From NCBI RefSeq assembly GCF_026212465.1, contig NC_080052.1, forward strand, positions 31,730,326 through 31,794,325: a DNA stretch of 64,000 nucleotides. Reading direction: 5' to 3'. The position numbers were made by a program, and so were the translations under genes. Below the pieces are notes generated by a model. That model was given only the letters and a program-made list of their open reading frames with translations. It made no database searches and was not told where the DNA came from. The stretch is from Amaranthus tricolor (taxonomy: Eukaryota; Streptophyta; Magnoliopsida; Caryophyllales; Amaranthaceae). Shown one piece after another: positions 10,141-22,700 of the stretch (positions within the stretch are counted from its first letter, which is position 1; each line of letters starts with the position of its first letter).

Positions 10141-13100
10141 CAATATCAGCTTAGTAGCTTACAGTTACAGGTACTCACTGCATTGTCTGGTTTCTAACAG
10201 GCAGACCTAGTCGCTGTCTCATTGAGCAAATCAGCATGTTCAATGGAAACAAACACTAGGTAAGTAGGCATGAAACAATCCCATTTCATTTCTTTTTTTC
10301 TAGTTCTTCGATTCGCCAATGCCCCTTTTGCAGCATCACAGGCATAGCTTACCATATATAAGTAACGACTCACGAGTACGGACCACCACTCTGAGTTGGA
10401 CAAGTGATCAACTAATGGATAACATTCACACAAACTTGAACAAAATAAGCCTGCACGTTGTCGTTTGTGTCTACGACTATCAGGAAAAAATCTCCAATAG
10501 AATCAGAACCATGAAACAATTTCAACAAAATTTTCTCTTTTTTTTGGTAGTCAATGAAAATTGCCGATATGGATGAAAGCCAGATACATTATGAGTTCGC
10601 TGAAATTTGCAGGACTTGAAATTCTCAGTGAACTAAATAGAGTACATGGGGCTTAACTTGATCACTAAAAGAAAAAACCAAAACTTCGGAAAATTTACCA
10701 TTTACCGAAGAAAAGTACCTCAAGTAGCTCGTATACAAAGTCCAATTCACAGTCCAAAGAAAATATGGCCAAATCACCGCCATCCAACACAAAAATCATC
10801 CATCTACAAAGACAGAAGAAGAAAACTTACTTATATGGCTGAAAAAGTTGAGGACTACAGTTTATAGAGCTTATTTAACAATGATATTGCTAATCCTAAC
10901 ACCAGCAATCAGATTGACAAGATAAACATCCACATCAAGCCAAGGGTTGTGATCAAGGCCCTAAAAAGAGGAAAGCCCAAGTCAAATTTCAGATGAACAA
11001 GATTGAAAGGCACAAAAAAGGGAAATAAGAAATATAGTCTTGCAGTAGATCTTAGGTACCCAATTAACTAAAGGACTTGAGAATGATGAAAGAATCTTCC
11101 TACTGAAGAAAATGGAGATTCGAGCAAGGACAAGTTAACAGGCTTGCTATAGACAGAACTTCAAAAATGCACATGCTTCAAATCTACGTCATTCAAACCC
11201 TATCATACAGAAGCTAGCAAGTAACAACCAAAGACTACCATCTACGGTAGCTTTCACACCACATTTTGATCCAATGGCTTTCAGAATTAGATTTCTTCCT
11301 TAAAAAGTTTCATTTCAATAACAATAATAGAGCCTTAAAAAAAAGCTTCATTTAAGTCTTTAAAATCATGAACATAGCCTTGATAGGGGGTAGCCAATTG
11401 CAATTTTATTTCTTATTGCATCGAAGTCAAACACATTTTCATCCATCAAAGATCTAAAATATTAAAGGAAACCAGTAAATCACTCAAAACTTCTTATATT
11501 TGAGCATATCCCTACAAAAAGAACATAGCATATCTAATTTATATATGAATATGTACATCCTAAGTTCCTACCAGAACCTCCAAATCCTGTATCGATAAAT
11601 ATCAGGGAAAGAAATGCTTTTGCTTTCCACATGGTTTGATAAATCAGCCAAATGCAAATTGTACAGATAAAGATAGGATCAGTCCAACTCAATACAAGAT
11701 TCTGCTCGTGAAAACCAATCAGCTCAAAATGATTCTTAAGTTATGGTGACGACATATAACTTGGACTCTTCCTAGGCTGAGGTTGATCATTTTATGATTA
11801 CCAATAAAGCTAAAGGTAATTCAATGAAGTAGTTTACCATCCAATGACCAAGGTCCAAGGTGATATCAAAGCCCAAATGTTAGTGGTCTCTTATCTCACC
11901 TCAAGATAATCGTCAGTGAAGCCGTTCATCAACCACATCAGCGGCAACCAATAAAACCCTATTTTTTTGTGCAATTAGAAGTCATGTACAATATCTGTGT
12001 ACATAGTGGGAAACAAAAGTTCACACTTTTTTGTGCACAAGCTCCTGCTGAACAATCTACATACAGCAATTTAAAATGTTGAAAGCATCACTCTGTCCAT
12101 CTCCTGCAGCCTACTTACTATCACCAAATTGTTTCACTTACTAGTTTTATCATGCAACTGCTTGCTATAATTTGAATTTCATTTCTCAGAGAACTAAAGA
12201 AAAAAACCAATTTGATCATCCAGTAAAATCATTAGGGGTAAAACACTGTAACCCATAAAAGAATTGCACATATAACCAAATGACAACAAATTCAAACAAA
12301 GAGGCTAAAAGATAATGTAAAGAGATACATGAATTTCCAAAAGTCATGGTAGCATCAAGTATTACTAGTTTTTGGTTTAACATGAAACACTAAATAAGAG
12401 CTGCTTCTCCAAATCTCTTTGAAAACACTTAGCATATCACCAATGCACCAAGCCCATGTATATAATACTTTGCACGACCATCTGATTTTCATCATACGTC
12501 ATCATTGCAATCTGAATGCATATGATGTATTAGTATGAGGCCCATATAATGTTTGCAATAAAGATTAGCAATTGACAATGTCCAAGTTTTCAAATGATTG
12601 GGCCAAGCAGAAGTTTAGGTATACTAAAACTAGATAAAAGATACAGGTATAAGATTTGCATCCTAAAGTAAGAAAAAGTTGTGTTAGTTATTATCTTGTA
12701 AATGAATATGCTGTTGGACACAGAATTATAGTCTGCTATTACACTTCATGTAAGTGTCTAAATGACCAATTTGTCTAGAAAAAGGAAATCCGAAATTGAA
12801 ATAGTAACAAAATAACAAGCATCAGTGTCATACACAAAAATATCTCTAAACAAAGAAAATTTGCTAATTGTCAATGAGATGAGAGATCAAATCATATGCC
12901 TTAGTTAATCATTACTCCATCTATTATTTTTTTCTCACTTCACTACTTAAATAACACTAAACTTGTAACTCAACACATATATTCGATTAATTCTATCACA
13001 GACAGCTTGCTTTTCATCAAAGAAAGAGGGTGTTTCCCTTCGGAAAAAAAGATGGTAATGAGATGGTGGCCTACATAAGTGAATACTAGAAACTAAAAAG

Positions 13101-14390
13101 AGACCAAAGCATCACATTAATCGAGTCAAAGAAGACCTAATTGACAGATTCAATAACTCCTGTTATTGTAACTGTAAACATGGGAACTATCAAAACTAAA
13201 GGGTTGTTGCACATGTAGATTTAGGTTCAAGCAACACAAAAAACTCCAACATCATAGAAAATATTAACATAAAAATACAAGTAAATTGAACACATGACCA
13301 AGTCAATCCATAATTTTGAGAACCCAATCAACCTACTGATCTCCTCAATCAACAATATAAACCAACCCCATGTGTTTCACAATGATCTTTTCACACTTTC
13401 AATTTCAGTTTGTTTATTGTTCAGATGATCTCTTCACTTTCACTTTGTTCCTCTTTTGACCGAGTACTTACACACACTCTCTTACTTTAGAGTATATCTT
13501 CCACTCTATCCTTTTACTATCTTCTTGACCGCACATTTCAATGGTGCCGTAGTTTCAAACATCATTAGGATGCACAAAGAGTGCAAACTAAATAGTCAAA
13601 GCACAAATATTCTCATAATTCATGTAGTCACCACACAATAACAGCTTGTATAGTTGTATTGAGATCAAATGCTGCAATTTAAGTTATTTAACTAGCAATT
13701 TAATCCAAAAATCAAATAAAAGTTGTATGGAAAACCACAAAAAGACATTAAGCTTCCTATTATCCTACATAGTTTCAAATCTTTATCACTAGGAAAATTC
13801 CACAATAGTCAAAATTCATATGCAATACTAATCGCACTTTTTATTTTGGATTATCTTTCTGATTTTGCAACATAGATGATTGTCCTATATTTTCTCTTTT
13901 AATCACACGTCCACAAACTCATTCTTTCTTTTCTCATCCACATTTTCTTCCATCCAATAGTTTTTCTTCTTATTCTTATACTAAGATTTAGCAAGATAGA
14001 AGGAGTTTTTCAACATCCCAATCAATTTGCTGCATATTCCATTTTGATATGTCCCCCATTGAATTAGCTGCTTTTTTTATTTTGGCTATGACCCCACCAC
14101 CGCTCTTTCGTTCTCATCTACAGTTTTTACATTCTCTTCTCGTTCCATCCACACATTTTAAATATTTTGATCTTATTCTACCCAAAATCAAACAACAAAA
14201 ATTAATAAATAACTTAATGTACTTGTTGCAATTTCAATGGGACTGAGTAGTTTCAAATATGATTAGATTCTCAAAATTGAAACAAACATCTAAAATACAA
14301 GCAAGCACCAAATCAATCAAACTAAATTAAAATGTAGTCTTATAATGCAAACCTACGAATTCAAATAAGAACTAAAATGGGCAGTTAGAA
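10141..14390. other. Region downstream of the NFD6-like gene: possible long last intron and 3' exon
   Basis: No independent gene recognised. On the minus strand a CTTTTTAG acceptor at about 10966 is followed by sequence that reads ALITTLGLMWMF in one frame and GLDHNPWLDVDVYLVNL in another. Joined in phase to exon 2 of the NFD6-like gene, however, it gives a stop after two codons. It may therefore be a terminal, mostly untranslated exon after a ~3.4-kb intron. Transcript data are needed to decide. Confidence 0.3.
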
Positions 14391-14395
14391 TTTAC

Positions 14396-14812
14396 CTTCA
14401 GGAGTCCAACCATAGCCGGAAGGAGCAACAGAAAGCATGGAAGTGAGCAAAGCAGAAGCCGTAGCTGTGTGATAAGGTAACAATGATTCAACACAGCAAC
14501 TCAATTCAACAGGAGATCTTCACCATTCATTCACACCCACAAAAGTTAACAACAAACAAACAAATTTAGTTTTCACCAATTGAAGTTTCTGGGCATAATA
14601 AGATTGAAAGTATCAAATCAAATGGATAATGCAAGAACATAATTTGTTTTGATTAGTTACCTGAAAATGCGAGAAGGTTTTCTGGGAAGTTGAAAGGAGT
14701 GAGAAAATGGATTGGATTTCGGTTTAATAGTGGTGGAGAAACGAGGAAGGGCGGATCTTGCGGTGGTAGAAGAGGAACGTAGAAGAGAACGTGCAGCAGC
14801 GAAGGTAGCCAT
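14396..14812 (-). CDS. NFD6-like organelle-targeted small protein (exons 1-2)
   Basis: Exon 1 (14812-14661) encodes a Ser/Arg/Ala-rich presequence starting [20 protein letters not shown] and ending KPSRIF. Exon 2 (14517-14396) continues in phase with [31 protein letters not shown] and SGYGWTPEG. The [11 protein letters not shown]...[16 protein letters not shown] block is the signature of the plant NUCLEAR FUSION DEFECTIVE 6 family, short mitochondrial or plastid proteins; Arabidopsis NFD6 is required for polar nuclear fusion in the female gametophyte. After exon 2 there is a valid donor (G|GTAAAT). If the intron is retained the protein ends EGKF and stops at once. If spliced, the last exon is far downstream and uncertain. 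Family members often differ only in this short tail. Function in this plant is inferred from the family. Confidence 0.85.
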
Positions 14813-14829
14813 TGACGGTGAACTGAAAA

Positions 14830-16730
14830 GTATGAGGGTTCTATCGAGGTTTTTTGTTTGATTTCATAATTTGGTAATTTGTGATTGTGTTTTTTTGGTT
14901 TGAAAGGATTCTTTTTGTGGGCTTGTAGTCACTTACAATACAAGTACAACCCAACAGTCCAACACTTGCACAACACAAGTTCACATTTGGTGGAAAAATA
15001 AAAAAATCCAAAATTTCAATAATAGAATTAGACCTATTTAAGACTTATATTTGACATATAAATTTATCTTAGGCTTAATTAAATTTTGAAAATATATAAA
15101 ATATAATTTCTCAGTTAAAACTGTCTCATCATTTCATAGTTTTAAATTAAACAAAATAGCTCAACTTAATTCATCTAAATCTTAACTTGTGTACTCAATA
15201 GGCTTTCTTGTATTAATTGTATTATTGTGACGATTTCATATTTTCATACAAGATTTACTCAATATAAAAATGATGAACTATGATAAATTATATTAACTCA
15301 TTTACAACTCCTTAAGGAAATATACCCACCGGTGAGTTTAAATTCAAAACTTTCAAATTTCAGACAAAATAAAGTGATTTGAATTTGGATCTGATCAAAC
15401 CTAACCTAAACTGACCCATAACAATCCCTAAACGGACATTGGATTATTTGGTCTTGTTGACCAACTAGAAAACTTTTTCTGAGTTGTTACCTAATAAAAT
15501 GCTTAATTAATAATTATTATCATGTATTAACTCAGCCTAAAATTATTATACTTGTATAAATTAGATTAGTATAGCCAAATAATCATAGGAATATTTTTTA
15601 AAAGTGCAATGAAACCTTAACTTTTTCTTTTTGTAATGGACACTAAAACTTCATAAATTAGTAGTATTAAATTTATCTTAATAAAAAAACAATATCATAA
15701 TCTTTACAATGGAAAGTCAGAGTTAAATTTTTTTATCACTAAGTCAAGACTAATCGGTACTTTTCTAGAATTTCAAAAAAAAAAAAAAATAAAATGAAAA
15801 ACTCTTAAGCCTATGAGAAAGAAAAACATGACTCCTAAGTCCTAATACCCTTTGTGGCTTGGTATGATTACTATCATGCCCACAAATTTATGATTTTCAT
15901 TTTAACTTTTTTGTGTTTGCATATTACAATATACGTAAACCACAGCAGCATGTATTAACTTTCAAGTATGTGTGATAAAAAGCCACAAATAATACGTTAA
16001 GATTTTACGAACCAATTATTTCACCTCTTGAAATTGTCTTTTATTTTTCCTCATTATGAAAATGGGGAAGGAATCCACCCAAATTAATGAAGAATTGAAA
16101 AACAAATATGAAGACCCAAGTCCAAGAATTAAACTTGGTAAATGGTAATATCCTCTACATCCTTGGATCAAGCACTGCTACATACTCCCTCTGTTTCTAT
16201 TCTCTAAAGATTAAATAGAGGTACTCCAAAATACCTCCTTTTTTACAAAAAAAAAAATAATAAAATAAAATAAAATAAAATAAAATAAAAATCAAACCCT
16301 ATAAGTACCAAATGAATGCGATGACAAGGCAGTATAATTCCAGAATCATGCATAATAAATTGCTAATAATAGTCTTATTTTTATTAGACTTGGACCAAAA
16401 AAATGTCATACATTTGTGTTTGAATGGCAATCTGCACCACCGATTTACAGTTTTTCCAGCAAACCTGGAAACTGCAAATGAATCGGTCGAAGTAACGATA
16501 ATCAGATAAAGAAACTGGGACTCAATAATATGCCTAAGTTGCTTCCTTCTACAATAAAGTTTGTATACTACATAAATCAAAAATAGCCTATAAAAAAGCC
16601 TAATTCTGCCAGACAAGGAGAGAAAATTTCCAGCTTTGTATTGCGAACATGAGATTAAAGAAAAGAAAGGGAGAGCGAAACAAAAGCAGCATCAACACAT
16701 GAGGGTTACCTTTCCAAACTCTTAACCACG
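14830..16730. other. Intergenic region between NFD6-like and DJA6-like genes
   Basis: No gene seen. It contains a poly(A) tract near 15776, a MITE-end-like sequence (TACTCCCTCTGTTTCTATTC) near 16190 without a clear partner, and a TAAAA pentanucleotide repeat. The right end is the 3' untranslated region of the J-protein gene. Confidence 0.5.
16261..16290. repeat. TAAAA pentanucleotide repeat
   Basis: Six tandem copies of TAAAA following a short poly(A) run. Confidence 0.9.
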
Positions 16731-19700
16731 CTATCTTTTACTGTTGGGAGCAGCCTTCGCTTTGTTTAGATTAGCAAGTTCCTCAACAAGCTTCCTTTCG
16801 TCATCGCTGAGCCGTTTTGGAATTTCGACTACAACCCTCACCAGCTGATCTCCTCGGATGTTGGGCTTGTTCAACACAGGTACACCTTTCTTTGCCATTA
16901 CCAAAGTTGTCCCAGGTTGGGTGCCAGCCGGTATTTTGAGATCAACTGTCCCGTCCACTGTAGGGACCTTCATTGTTGTACCAAGAATGGCATCAATGTA
17001 AGAAACCTTGCAAGAGTAGAGAATATTTGTGTCCTCTCGTTTCAGCACCGGATCAGGAATGACATCAATGACTACAAAGAGGTCTCCCGGGGGACCACCT
17101 CTCTGTCCAGCATTCCCTTCTCCTCGAACTCTCAGTCGGCTGCCAGCATCAACACCCGCAGGAACCTTAAGGCTAATCTTCTTTGATCTTCTCACCCTTC
17201 CATCACCGTTACAAGTACTACAAGGAGTCGAGATTTCTCCGGTCCCACCACAGGATGAACAAGTGGACACCTGTTGGAACACGCCGAGAGGAGTACGTGC
17301 TGCAGAGATGACCTGTCCTTGGCCACCACATGTACTGCATTTTGTCGCTTGTGTTCCAGGTTTGGCACCTGATCCGTTGCAAGTACCACAGGTCTCCAAG
17401 CGATTAATGTCAATATCCTTCTCAGCACCGAAAATGGCTTCTTTGAAATTCAGTACCAGATTGTAAACCTGGTCTTCGCCTTCAGTCGCTCTGTTTCTAG
17501 AGCCTCTTCCACCCATCCCCATTCCCATACCACCAAGGTCAAATATGGACTCAAAAAGGTCAAAGGGGTTGGTGAAATCCTGTCAGAAGGAGCAATTTCT
17601 CAAAAAACAAACTCAACAACATCAAATAAATGGAAAAAGGATAAATCACTTAAAGTTACCCCCATGCCACTCGCAGCTCCCTTGAGGCCGGCCTCCCCAT
17701 ATCTGTCATATATCGACCGTTTCTCGTCATCCGACAATACCTATAAATGTGTTAACAGTCAATTTTCCTCATGAAGACAAGCACGGTAGCTCAATGGAAA
17801 GAAAATTCACAGCACCCAAGCAACACGACAAATAAAGGGTGACTACATATAGAAATGCAAGAATAGATACCTCATAAGCATTGCTAATCTCCTTGAATTT
17901 CTGCTCTGCTCCAGGCTCTCTGCATCATGAATAACGCATGAAGACAAATTAAGCTACTTGTTTTCATAATTGAAACAGTTCATTAGAGAAAACAAAAAAT
18001 TTTGTATCATTAAAGGCATGGAGCACAAATCATAGTATGATCAATCTAGATTTGGTGTCATTCACTTTCTCTTTCTCCCTTACTTTGCTTTCTCTTTATC
18101 CCTCCTTTGACTTTCTCTTTCTCCAATGTAAAAGTAAGAGCCAATCATCAATATTTAGAATCTACCGTTATTGTTCGACAAACCCTCTTCTACGTCAATA
18201 CTATCTAATCTTGCAAGCTCATTTTTTCACATCATATTTTATTGTGGTTTGCCATGCAAGTCATACTATTGAAACCAGTTGTGAAGCCATATGGGGGCCG
18301 CGGCTTACTTTCGCCATCTATTCAAAAGGCCTATTTTTGAGTTCAGCCATGTAAATTTTCCGATTATATATTGCTAGTAGTGCTTATTAATTTCCATGCC
18401 ACCTTAACTTCATTCTCTAGCTTTGCTTGAAACAATTGTTGATTACTCCCATCAACAATATTATAGTAGTTCATTTGACTAATTAGCAACTTAAAGGCAG
18501 CAGACATGCAAAAACTTCAAAAAAGATGAAGTTGGGTGCATGAACCACAAGTTCATCTCTAGTTGTCAACAAAACCCCTCTTCTACTATTCAGTGATAAC
18601 AGTTGCATGTGCTCCCACAGCATCCAAAACATATAATAAGAAGAATACACTATGCACACACTTAAGCATGAATCCCAACTTTGTCCAATAAAGCGATGAA
18701 CAGTTAATATCATATTACAAAATTAATTCGCTTGTAGTAGTAATAAGAATGAATCTACAAGAAAAGAAAAGCAGAGAAGAGTAAACTCACTTGTTAACAT
18801 CAGGATGGTAACTTCTCGCAAGCTTCCGATAAGCTGAACAAAGAAAACATCAGTCAATGAATGTATTATCCAGGAAGAAAGTAGAAATATGACACAAACA
18901 CCAAAGCAAGATAGGATAACAAGACAAAACACGAATAAAGCCATTCAGCGTTGTGCAATACTTCTTCGGGCATGCTTGTGTCGAAGGTAAATATTTAAGG
19001 GGTGAAATAAAAGTCAAACAGTATAAATGAAGGTAAGTGAAGAAGAATTTGAAAGAAAAGATAAAGGATAAAGAAAATAATAGTATGACAAAGATGAACA
19101 AAAAGAAAGATTATCAACCTTATCTTGGGGAGGAGGAAAATATTTCTCTATCCCACTAGGATAAATATTTACCCAAAACGAGGAGATTAATTCTTCTAAA
19201 ATCTTCTTCTCCATCACTTTACAAATATTTCTTACCTTTAACAAGATTAACATTTTCTTAATTTTCTACTCCAATAACCTTGTTTTCTTAGTTTGACTTT
19301 TATTTCCCAAAAATATTTACTCTCAATACAAGCATAATCTTAGCAAGAGTCCATAAATAAGAATATCAAAACAGAGAGGTCATGAACAATATGAGTTTCG
19401 TGGTTTAGGTGATGCTTTCAATTGCGGAGGAGACAATTTTGTATTCTTAGTGCTACATTCAAAGTTATGGTGGAGTAGCAGTACAATAAACACACACAAA
19501 TAGTAGATATTAGTTGAATCTTGTTATTGATTCCATTACCATGCTAATCAATCGTTACACGACGAGTATATGATATGCTTTTAATAGCGGAGGAGACAAT
19601 TTTGTATTCTTACTTTCAATAATTGTAGTGGAGTAGCAGTACAATAAACACACACAAATAGTAGATATTAGTTGAATCTTTTTACTGATCTCATTACCAG

Positions 19701-22700
19701 CTTATCAATTGTACCATGATGAGTAATGATCCACATATACCCCCATGAAATTTTGATGATATATAAATTGGTTGAGGTCATGCATTACTAGTGATTTTAT
19801 GTTCAACATTTGTGGTGGTGCATTTTCATCTTTAAAAACAAAAACCTTAATTTTATTTAAGTGAGGTATTAGAAAAACCTTAATTTTATTTAAGTGAGGT
19901 ATTAGAAACAGTTTTAAAATCAGGTACCCTGTGGGAAAGTATGAAAACAGAAGACACCAAAGCAGAATTTGGGCTCACCGCTCACTTTAGAGTACCAAAA
20001 ATGAAATTTAACAAATTAGAAATAGGAGTATTTCAAATTCAAATTGACCTAGGAAAAGCATTTCAAATTTCCACTCCTGTCAAAATTATACATCAATAAC
20101 ATGTGAAGAAAGTTCCCACTATAACTTAGGTAACCATCTCTCTTAATATTACCTACAACAGATTGAGGCAAACAACAAATTAACTAATATATAACCACGA
20201 TACTTGAGATGAGTATCCTTTAATATCAAATAAGTCATCATTGAAAAAAGAGATGAGGATGGAAAACCAGTATGCCCACAATAATTGTGCGCAGGAACTC
20301 AATTATGAAAGGATCAAATCACTTCTCGTGAACCAAAAAACTAAATCTAACCTTGACTTTCAGTTACCCGATCAAAACCTAATTTAACTAACTCTTATCA
20401 ACCCCAATAAACACAACTCCAAATCGTCAATGATTCTCAAATCAACTACTCAGGCAACCAATCATTGAAGAGGACGACCCTCACCATCTTGTACTAAAAC
20501 CTAGCATCTCTTAAGAAACCAAGTTCTTAAACACTATTAATCCAAATTACGTGCACTTAACAATGGAGAAAACAAGAAAAAAACAACCTTGTTTAAACAA
20601 ATGATTTCCCTTGTTATCCAAATAATTTCTTTGAAAACATTTTTAAAATATAGCATTATTAAGCTAATGTAATGTTGTAGGAACAATCATAAACACGGTA
20701 ACGGTCGCGACGCAAATGGTTTTGCTCGATAAGCTCAAAAACATTTACAATGATTAAGATATGGTAAAGCGAGAGATATTTTGCACTTTGAAAACAAAAC
20801 AACAAACAAGAACATGCCATTACCCTAATGCCAAAAAAGATTGTTTCCAAATTGACCATTGATAACAAACATTATTTGTAACTATACATGAATAAAAAAC
20901 GCACATGATATATTGAACTTGTCCATTATATACTAAAACCAAAAGAATTATAGCTTTGACTCCATCAAGAACAAGTAGTGTTGTAAAACCAATGTTAGAC
21001 TGTAGGAGAACGAGATCTACGCTATACTTTATATGTTTCGACAAGGTCATATATGAATATGACCACCCTTTTAATGCACGAGAAGGTTCATCCGTTGATA
21101 GAGTACTTCATAAGGGTTTTTGCTTCAAACATGTCATCCCAAACTAAATCTAATTCTTGTTGTTCAAGTTAAAAACCTACACATTTTGACCTCTCCATTC
21201 TCTCATGCAATTATTTTCTCTTATTTGTTCAAGAAGAATTATTTTATCATAAAGAAGATCTAAAACAAACATTCGTCTCTCTTGTTCAAGCTTAATCAAC
21301 ATTTAGATCTAGATTCACCAAAATTTCACAAATAATGCAACTTTTAGCTGACATCCAAGTGTAACTACATTTTAATATATGACACGTCAAAAATACTTAG
21401 TTTGGCACGTAACAGCAAATGCTTCTCACCAGACATTAGCATGAGTTTTAACAGTTAAAATAAACATTATTGATATTAGGTACTTAGGTAACACAGCATA
21501 AGTGCAACTCACCACTTTTTATTTCTGATTTGCTAGAATTTCGAGATACTCCTAGAATTGAGTAGTAGTCCTGTGCATTGAAGTTATCGACATATGTAAA
21601 TAGTACACAAGATCCATAAAACAAAATAAAATAAATATGTAATAGTGTAACAAAAATGGAGAGTAGTACTCACGGACTCGGCTCTAACGACAAAACGGCC
21701 ACCCCTTTTATAGCATGCACCTCGCGCAGAACTCACATTAAATAACAGATGTACAGATTCTGAAGAAAACATACTAGAGCTCAGGGATTGAATTGCCCTA
21801 AACTTACTTGGCCCACTACAAACAAATCAACATCGCAGTCAAAAAGGCATCCATCAACAAAATTCAACATTTAAATCATTTCTTTTATTTGGGATAGAAA
21901 TAACATTGCCCATCTCCAGGCATGTGTTTTTAAAGAGACTAAAACATGTAAGAGCACCTTCTAGTACAAGAATATAAATAAGAAAAAAGACAAGAGTCTG
22001 CTGAGCCACTTAAAAAGAGAGGAGACATATAAACATAAAGCTTTCTTCACCCATATACTAATGATTATGGGATCTTACTATTACCACTTCCCAGCCAATT
22101 ATGGATTCTAATTCCAACCCAGGGCAATAGAGAGGAAAAAAATTGTGAAACCAAAAAAATGAAAAAAAAATGAAGTTCTTTAACTAAAAACTAGCTTAGT
22201 ATCTTGAGACTGTGGAAGGATCCAACTCGTTTTATACTCCCTTTCTCAAAGGTTGTATACTTAAACAGTAATGATGGCATGTATTAATCCATCATCTATT
22301 TTAAAAGACTTTGATTTTAAATCGACAAAAGATTTATTTTTATATATTGGAGAGCTAAAGCACACCCTGTAGTAGGCTAGTAGCCAAGAGGCATTGCAAT
22401 CCTATAAACCACTAACTAATTGCTCCCTTCCTCAAACGAAAGCATAAAGATCAAAATTCAAAGTTCAAAGCTCAGCAATGTTCTAGCTTTCAATTAAATC
22501 ATCAATTTAGCCCTTATTCTACTAGTTGTTAACAAGGATATAAACCATTGAAACACGAAAAGCAAAACACTATTGCATCCCGTGTTTGTAACTATTCATG
22601 ACGCAACTGTACAAAAAATGCAATTTGAAACACCAAGTTAAAGCATCTTCTTTCTCATTTGCATCAACATGGAAAAGCTTGAATTTCCTTTTTTACTTTT

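Noticed and set aside
10194..10433. Minus-strand frame of 79 codons, moderately codon-like
   Set aside because: No recognised family and no splice partner; possibly part of the NFD6-like 3' region, not enough to call a gene.
16917..17466. Plus-strand frames of 89 and 145 codons
   Set aside because: Antisense shadows of the last exon of the DJA6-like gene, whose protein is clearly conserved.
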